Shown here: piece by piece, positions 59,727 through 64,000 of the stretch
Layout: the number at the start of each line of letters is the position of its first letter
Numbering within the stretch: position 1 is the first letter of the stretch
Origin: Chryseobacterium paridis
GTDB lineage: Bacteria; Bacteroidota; Bacteroidia; Flavobacteriales; Weeksellaceae
DNA length: 64,000 bases
Direction of reading: 5' to 3'
Assembly: GCF_016595215.1 (NCBI RefSeq)
Contig: NZ_JAENHK010000010.1
Location: forward strand, 310,001-374,000
Made by a program: the position numbers and the translations under genes
The notes under the pieces: generated by a model
Databases searched by the model: none
Told to the model about the DNA's origin: nothing
The model's input: the letters and a program-made list of their open reading frames with translations, nothing else

Positions 59727-60761
59727 ATGAATATCGAAAATCAAGTTTTAGGACTTATCAAACTAAGTGATTATATAAGAGCGTATTTAGCAAAAAGTAC
59801 GGAGGAATTTAATGAAGATGATTCTGAATTTGAATTATTGTTGAAAAAGTCTGAAATAGAGAACCCGTGGTTTACTATTGATAATCAGAAAATTGCTTTT
59901 CAACAATGGGCAAATTTACTCACTGAACAGAACATAAGGAATTGGATTAAAGATTATTCCGTTTCTCAGATTTCAAAAAGAGTAGGGCTGATCTTAGCCG
60001 GAAATATTCCATTAGTGGGTTGGCATGATGTCATTTCTGTGGTTTTGAGCAATCATATTCCTGTCATCAAATTATCATCAAAAGACAAATATGTTATTCC
60101 TTTTCTATTAAAAAAATGGAAAGAATTTTCTGGTGACCAGGTAGAATATGAATTTGTTGACAAATTAGAGAATTTCGATGCAGTGATTGCAACCGGGAGT
60201 AATAATACAGCCAGGTATCTTGAATACTACTTTAAAAATCATTTAAATATTATCAGAAAGAACAGAACTTCAGTCGCTGTTTTAAAAGGAAATGAAACTG
60301 AAGAAGAGCTGAAGCTTTTAGCGGATGATATTTTCCAATATTTTGGATTAGGTTGTAGAAATGTAACAAGGATTTTCATTCCTGAAGACTTTTTAATCGA
60401 TCGTTTATTTGAAAGCTTTATAGGATATAAGGATATTATCAACCACCATAAATATGCAAACAATTATGATTATAACAGAGCGGTTTACCTGTTGAATCAG
60501 GACAAGTTCTGGGATAATAATTTTGTGATGCTGAAAGAAGATGATAAATTATTTAGCCCGCTTTCAGTGATTAACTTCAGCAGATACTCTTCCGTAGATG
60601 ATGTTAAAAAGTTCATTACTGAAAACGAAGAGAATATTCAGTGTATTGTGGCTAAAGATGAATTAGGGTTTGATTCTATTCATTTTGGGGAAGCACAGAA
60701 TCCAGGTCTGGATACCTATGCGGATAATGTGGATACAATGAAGTTTCTGGAAATAGTTTAA
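59727..60761 (+). CDS. Acyl-CoA reductase (LuxC family)
   Basis: The protein of 344 aa is a LuxC-type acyl-CoA reductase related to aldehyde dehydrogenases; the catalytic Cys is in FGLGCRNVTRIF, and a nucleotide-binding LILAGNIPLVGWHD is near residue 95. It would reduce fatty acyl-CoA to aldehyde with NADPH. No lux genes exist here; Bacteroidota homologues often lie beside ferredoxin and serC genes. The physiological substrate is unknown. Operon with a secreted 151-aa protein 24 bases downstream is possible. Confidence 0.82.
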   Translation: MNIENQVLGLIKLSDYIRAYLAKSTEEFNEDDSEFELLLKKSEIENPWFTIDNQKIAFQQWANLLTEQNIRNWIKDYSVSQISKRVGLILAGNIPLVGWHDVISVVLSNHIPVIKLSSKDKYVIPFLLKKWKEFSGDQVEYEFVDKLENFDAVIATGSNNTARYLEYYFKNHLNIIRKNRTSVAVLKGNETEEELKLLADDIFQYFGLGCRNVTRIFIPEDFLIDRLFESFIGYKDIINHHKYANNYDYNRAVYLLNQDKFWDNNFVMLKEDDKLFSPLSVINFSRYSSVDDVKKFITENEENIQCIVAKDELGFDSIHFGEAQNPGLDTYADNVDTMKFLEIV

Positions 60762-60785
60762 CTTTAAGCCACCAAATTTTATACT

Positions 60786-61241
60786 ATGAAAAAATTACTT
60801 TTAGCGGTAACGCTTTTTTCGTCTTCATTTTTCTTTTCACAAAAAGTGATGGATGTAAAAATTGAAAACAATAATAAACAGGAATCAACAGCGGAGCTCA
60901 GCAAAGATAAGATCGAGCTGTACAATGAAAAGTTCTTTGCGTTTATCAAAGCAATTAAAACTTCTGCTGACCGTAAGGTAGTTGATGACTTATTGTCCGA
61001 AAAAGTAAAAACTCTTGTTACAGATAAGGTTTTGAAAAAGTTAACGGATGGGATTCAATTAGATCGAAAAATGGTGGTTTTTAAAACAGGATATCAGACA
61101 CTTATGGATGGAATTAGCTATCCGATGATTGAATATAAATATTCTGATGATCAATCTGCAGTGCCAACAGATCTTATTACGGTTTTATTTGAGGAAAATG
61201 GTAAGATTATTGGAGTAAAGCCTGTGGAGAAAGGTAAATAA
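60786..61241 (+). CDS. Exported hypothetical protein, 151 aa
   Basis: Small secreted protein with signal peptide (LLLAVTLFSSSFFFSQ). The mature part is Lys-rich and helical first (SKDKIELYNEKFFAFIKAI), then beta-rich with GYQTLMDGISYPMIEYKY and a C-terminal VLFEENGKIIGVKP, resembling an NTF2- or DUF3887-like fold in outline only. Function unknown. It lies between the acyl-CoA reductase and the Bax-inhibitor protein genes with short gaps. Confidence 0.68.
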   Translation: MKKLLLAVTLFSSSFFFSQKVMDVKIENNNKQESTAELSKDKIELYNEKFFAFIKAIKTSADRKVVDDLLSEKVKTLVTDKVLKKLTDGIQLDRKMVVFKTGYQTLMDGISYPMIEYKYSDDQSAVPTDLITVLFEENGKIIGVKPVEKGK

Positions 61242-61264
61242 ATTAGTATAAAAAAATATAAATT

Positions 61265-61951
61265 ATGATTAAAGATGTTTTGGTTGCTCAATCTACGGAA
61301 GTAGAGAAGGCAGATTTTTACAAGAAAACATATTTGCACGTTGCTTTGTCTATCCTTGCATTTATTGGGGTTGAGACTATTTTATTGAAAACAGTTCCGG
61401 CTGAGTTAATTTATATGATGTTTGCTCAGAAATATGTGTGGTTATTAATCATCGGAGTTTTTTGGTTAGCTTCTGTATTGGCCTCGAAATGGTCTTTGTC
61501 TCAAAATAAATCAACGCAATACATGGGGCTTGGATTTTATGTATTATTAGAAGCGGTTATTTTCCTGCCTCTGATTTATATTGCAATGGTATATTCCGGA
61601 CCTAATGTTATCTTTCAGGCTGCCACATTAACTATTGCTATGTTTGCAGGAATCTCTGCGGTTGCATTTACGTCTAAAAGAGATTTTTCATTCCTTAGAA
61701 ATATTATTGTAATTGGTGGATTTGTTTCAATAGGACTTATCGTTGCAGGAATGATCTTTGGATTCAACCTTGGCCTTTGGTTTTCTGTTGGAATGGTAAT
61801 TCTTGCTTCTGCAACTATTTTATACCAAACAAGTAAACTTAAAGATTCATACGGTACAGATCAGTATGTGGGAGCAGCTCTTCAGCTTTTTGCTTCAATC
61901 ATGCTTCTATTCTGGTATATCTTAAGCATCTTAATGAGCAGAAGAAATTAA
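61265..61951 (+). CDS. Bax inhibitor-1 family (YbhL/YccA-like) membrane protein
   Basis: Integral membrane protein of 228 aa with seven predicted helices. The family signature spans TIAMFAGISAVAFTSKRDFSF, and the C-terminal LLFWYILSILMSRR fits. Bacterial members form pH-sensitive calcium leak channels or bind FtsH; which applies here is unknown. It is last of the possible three-gene unit and ends at a hairpin terminator. Confidence 0.9.
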   Translation: MIKDVLVAQSTEVEKADFYKKTYLHVALSILAFIGVETILLKTVPAELIYMMFAQKYVWLLIIGVFWLASVLASKWSLSQNKSTQYMGLGFYVLLEAVIFLPLIYIAMVYSGPNVIFQAATLTIAMFAGISAVAFTSKRDFSFLRNIIVIGGFVSIGLIVAGMIFGFNLGLWFSVGMVILASATILYQTSKLKDSYGTDQYVGAALQLFASIMLLFWYILSILMSRRN

Positions 61952-61985
61952 GAAACTAATAAACAATAGTTTATAAAATAAATAG

Positions 61986-62007
61986 TCCCGGTGAGCTTTC
62001 ATCGGGA
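61986..62007 (+). terminator. Terminator after the Bax-inhibitor-like gene
   Basis: Nine-bp arms (one G-U pair) around a 4-base loop, followed by T5. Confidence 0.7.
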
Positions 62008-62066
62008 TTTTTAATTTCCATTTAATTTTTTGTAATTTGGGAAACACCTTAATACAAAACTTAACT

Positions 62067-62435
62067 ATGGAGACAAAATTTGAAGGCGGAATCAATATTG
62101 CCATAAAAATCCCGAAAAACAAATACGATCAGACCGTATCTTTTTATAAAGAAATTCTCAAGCTGGAAGTGGAAGAAAAGCCAATTACCAATCCTACTGT
62201 ATCGAGAACGCATGAAGTAAAGTTTGGAGGGAATATCGTTTGGTTGGATTGTGTAGACAATTATACCCATTCAGAGACCTGGCTGGAATTAAACGTACCT
62301 GATGTAGAGGCTGCAACCTCTTACCTTAAAAATAATAATGTAGAAACCTGTGATGAATTTGAAAAGATCCCGGATAATATGCATTGGATTACAGATCCTG
62401 CAGGGACGGTTTTTATTGTTAAACAGAAAGATTAA
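62067..62435 (+). CDS. VOC-superfamily (glyoxalase/dioxygenase-like) protein
   Basis: Cytoplasmic protein of 122 aa with one VOC fold: paired beta-alpha-beta-beta-beta modules around VSFYKEILKLEVEE, VKFGGNIVWLDCVD and WITDPAGTVFIVKQKD. It lacks a clear set of metal ligands, so no reaction can be assigned; fosfomycin or bleomycin resistance type activity is not indicated. The ATG at 62067 is preferred to a TTG 30 bases earlier. Confidence 0.8.
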   Translation: METKFEGGINIAIKIPKNKYDQTVSFYKEILKLEVEEKPITNPTVSRTHEVKFGGNIVWLDCVDNYTHSETWLELNVPDVEAATSYLKNNNVETCDEFEKIPDNMHWITDPAGTVFIVKQKD

Positions 62436-62472
62436 CAAGTGAGTAAATAGTGGAATAAGACTTTAAACCAAA

Positions 62473-62503
62473 AAAATCCTGATGTATCTAACATCGGGAT
62501 TTT
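62473..62503. terminator. Bidirectional terminator
   Basis: Thirteen-bp arms AAAATCCTGATGT and ACATCGGGATTTT with a five-base loop between the VOC gene and the converging DUF6952 gene. Confidence 0.75.
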
Positions 62504-62571
62504 TAGTATGTAAACGTCAGGTTATCTGACCTTTAAATACTTGAATCTTTTAATTTTAAAATCAATTAAAA

Positions 62572-62820
62572 CTATTTATCTATAGATCCTAAAACCTTTT
62601 GAGCAAAAGAGTTTAAAGCATCTTTTTCGCTCATTCCGTTTTGAACATTAGCATGAACTTCTAGTGCACCACAGATATTGGTGATGAGCTCTCCAGCTAC
62701 ATTTAAATCTTCTTCGCTTGTTCCTCTGAACTCACTGAAACTTTCTAAAACCTCTAACGTTTTTTCAAGGTTTTCAGGAGTTTGATTTTGATAAAATTGT
62801 CTGATTACGGGTAACTTCAT
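62572..62820 (-). CDS. DUF6952 small protein, last gene of the peroxiredoxin operon
   Basis: Helical protein of 82 aa, with TPENLEKTLEVLESFSE and VAGELITNICGALEVH. The family is regularly found with a thioredoxin and a peroxiredoxin in flavobacteria, as here, where the gaps are 2 and 62 bases. Its role is unknown; an adaptor or a redox sensor with a single Cys (Cys in NICGAL) is a guess. Confidence 0.8.
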   Translation of the reverse strand: MKLPVIRQFYQNQTPENLEKTLEVLESFSEFRGTSEEDLNVAGELITNICGALEVHANVQNGMSEKDALNSFAQKVLGSIDK

Positions 62821-62822
62821 GA

Positions 62823-63128
62823 TTATAATTCGTTAAATAGGTTAATTAAACTTTCTGCCTGGTTAGATTGAACCTGATTCACCAATTCCCCGTTTTTGAA
62901 GATCGCAAAAGTAGGTAAGTTATCCACTTTAGCTAGTTTTCTGCTTTCCGGTAATTTTTCAGCGTCTACATATAAAAATGGAATTGCATCATTTTCAGAA
63001 GCTAATTTTTTGAATTTTGGTTTCATAATTCTACAGTTCCCACACCATGTGGCACCATACTGAACTACTACTTTTTCATTATCGTTTACTATATTTTGTA
63101 ATGTATCTTCTGTTAACTCTGTGTACAT
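62823..63128 (-). CDS. Thioredoxin-like protein
   Basis: Thioredoxin-fold protein of 101 aa with active-site WCGNC (Gly-Asn in place of Gly-Pro), which may lower reduction potential or change partner choice. Other strands and the cis-Pro loop (DNLPTFAIFKNGE) are typical. It lies between peroxiredoxin and DUF6952 genes, so it is likely the reductant of the peroxiredoxin. Confidence 0.92.
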   Translation of the reverse strand: MYTELTEDTLQNIVNDNEKVVVQYGATWCGNCRIMKPKFKKLASENDAIPFLYVDAEKLPESRKLAKVDNLPTFAIFKNGELVNQVQSNQAESLINLFNEL

Positions 63129-63190
63129 AATTGTTGTGATTTTAATTTAAAAAAAATAGGGTCTGAAAAATTCAAACCCCATTGTTATTT

Positions 63191-63823
63191 TTAGTTTTTA
63201 GCTAAATATTCAGCGGTTGAATTTCTGTCAGCTTTCATAGCTTCTTTCCCTTCTTCCCAGTTTGCAGGACAAACTTCTCCATGCTTCTGAACGTGAGTAT
63301 AAGCGTCAATTAATCTTAAATATTCTTTTACGTTTCTTCCAAGAGGCATATCATTTACAGACTCGTGGAAAATCTTTCCAGTTTCGTCGATAAGATAAGT
63401 TGCTCTGTAAGTTACGTTAGAACCTGTATAAATTTCATTTCCTTCGTCATCAAATTCGAAATCCTGATCTACAATTCCTAAAATGTTTGCTAATTGTCTG
63501 TGAGTATCAGCTAAAAGTGGGTAAGTTACTCCTTCGATACCTCCGTTATCTTTTGCAGTATTTAACCAAGCAAAGTGTACTTCGTTAGTATCACATGAAG
63601 CTCCGATTACTTTAGTGTTTCTTTTTTCGAATTCACCTAAAGCATCTTGAAAAGCGTGAAGCTCTGTAGGGCAAACAAAAGTGAAATCTTTTGGGTACCA
63701 GAATAAGATAACTTTCTCTTGATTTTTAGTTGTTTGTTCAAAAATGTTGATTCTAAGATCATCACCCATTTCAGACATCGCATCGATTGTTAGATTCGGG
63801 AATTTTTTTCCTACTAAAGACAT
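63191..63823 (-). CDS. 2-Cys peroxiredoxin (AhpC/Prx1 type)
   Basis: Thiol peroxidase of 210 aa. The peroxidatic Cys is in DFTFVCPTEL and the resolving Cys in HGEVCPANW. The GGIEGVTYPLLADTHRQ stretch is the GGLG-like segment of sensitive Prx1 enzymes, and the C-terminal tail has TAEYLAKN rather than the YF motif. It reduces hydrogen peroxide and organic peroxides with electrons from thioredoxin, here the following gene. Confidence 0.94.
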   Translation of the reverse strand: MSLVGKKFPNLTIDAMSEMGDDLRINIFEQTTKNQEKVILFWYPKDFTFVCPTELHAFQDALGEFEKRNTKVIGASCDTNEVHFAWLNTAKDNGGIEGVTYPLLADTHRQLANILGIVDQDFEFDDEGNEIYTGSNVTYRATYLIDETGKIFHESVNDMPLGRNVKEYLRLIDAYTHVQKHGEVCPANWEEGKEAMKADRNSTAEYLAKN

Positions 63824-63857
63824 AATTTTTCTGTTTTTATATTTAAATTTTCTGTTG

Positions 63858-63888
63858 CAAATATATGAATGATTTATCTATCGAACAA
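63858..63888 (-). promoter_or_regulatory. Promoter of the peroxiredoxin operon
   Basis: On the minus strand TTG (63886-63888) and TATATTTG (63858-63865) are 20 bp apart, an exact consensus match. Confidence 0.7.
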
Positions 63889-63941
63889 GCCTATTTTGAT
63901 AAATAAAATCTATAATTGTTTTTAAGTTGATAGAAAGAAAA

Positions 63942-63961
63942 AAGCTCTGAAAACAGAGCTT
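63942..63961 (-). terminator. Terminator of the gene beyond the right edge
   Basis: AAGCTCTG-AAAA-CAGAGCTT; on the minus strand it is followed by T6. Confidence 0.7.
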
Positions 63962-63972
63962 TATAGTTATTT

Positions 63973-64000
63973 TTAGTAACCGAATATTTCGTTTAAGTTG
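63973..64000 (-). CDS. 3' end of an unknown minus-strand gene
   Basis: The last codons NLNEIFGY and a TAA stop at 63973-63975 lie 12 bases before a terminator read in the same direction. Only eight codons are visible, so no family call is possible. Confidence 0.4.

Overview
The window is AT-rich chromosomal DNA from a Bacteroidota bacterium, most likely a Chryseobacterium-like member of the Flavobacteriales. The evidence is the gene repertoire (flavobacterial-type TonB receptor with an N-terminal CarboxypepD_reg-like domain, DUF4294, DUF6952, a GldI-like lipoprotein, a cyclophilin-FKBP fusion, MnmD next to IlvE), Bacteroidota-type promoters (TTG, about 20 bp, TAnnTTTG) and weak or absent Shine-Dalgarno sequences. 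I see no rRNA, tRNA, CRISPR array, insertion sequence, integrase or prophage. The genus is an inference.

Layout. 1-4 kb: 3' part of a flippase-like membrane protein and a zinc-homeostasis cluster (Fur/Zur-type repressor, MerC-like protein, COG0523 GTPase, Tat-exported alkaline phosphatase) with three matching operator-like palindromes. 4-11 kb: beta-propeller phytase with a TonB receptor, then a secreted GH2 glycosidase. 11-17 kb: class D beta-lactamase-like protein, serine hydrolase, Ohr, secreted epoxide hydrolase, MFS exporter. 17-23 kb: LytS/LytTR two-component pair followed by three exported proteins (TapB-like, retropepsin-like protease with PDZ, Ntn hydrolase with a C-terminal CBM48-like domain). 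23-32 kb: Na+/H+ antiporter, two 69-aa paralogues, several regulators, a short AraC protein with an SDR, an alpha-oxoamine synthase with a TetR regulator. 32-39 kb: dnaX split by an A10 run, an aromatic-rich leader peptide before a DAHP synthase-chorismate mutase, rsgA, AraC regulator and Bcr/CflA exporter. 39-51 kb: ndk, GH29 fucosidase, rpe, M42 peptidase, DUF4294, NUDIX, mnmD, ilvE, two peptidyl-prolyl isomerase lipoproteins, a second retropepsin-like protein. 51-64 kb: three tandem M28 peptidases, DUF1015, serA, serC, ferredoxin, acyl-CoA reductase, Bax-inhibitor protein, VOC protein, and a peroxiredoxin-thioredoxin-DUF6952 operon.

The signals most worth following are: (1) a 47-codon ORF with 18 aromatic residues just upstream of the first enzyme of aromatic amino acid synthesis, which looks like a ribosome-sensed attenuator; (2) dnaX with an A10 slippery run followed at once by a frame-0 stop, while the -1 frame stays open for the tau C-terminus; (3) four intergenic elements built from 7- or 8-bp periodic arrays whose two ends are in inverted orientation; (4) a 17-bp repeat at nearly identical distance (58-59 bp) before an araC gene and its SDR neighbour; (5) the Zur-like three-site regulon; and (6) an M28 paralogue that has lost catalytic residues. 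All family names come from reading the translated sequences by eye; no search was run.
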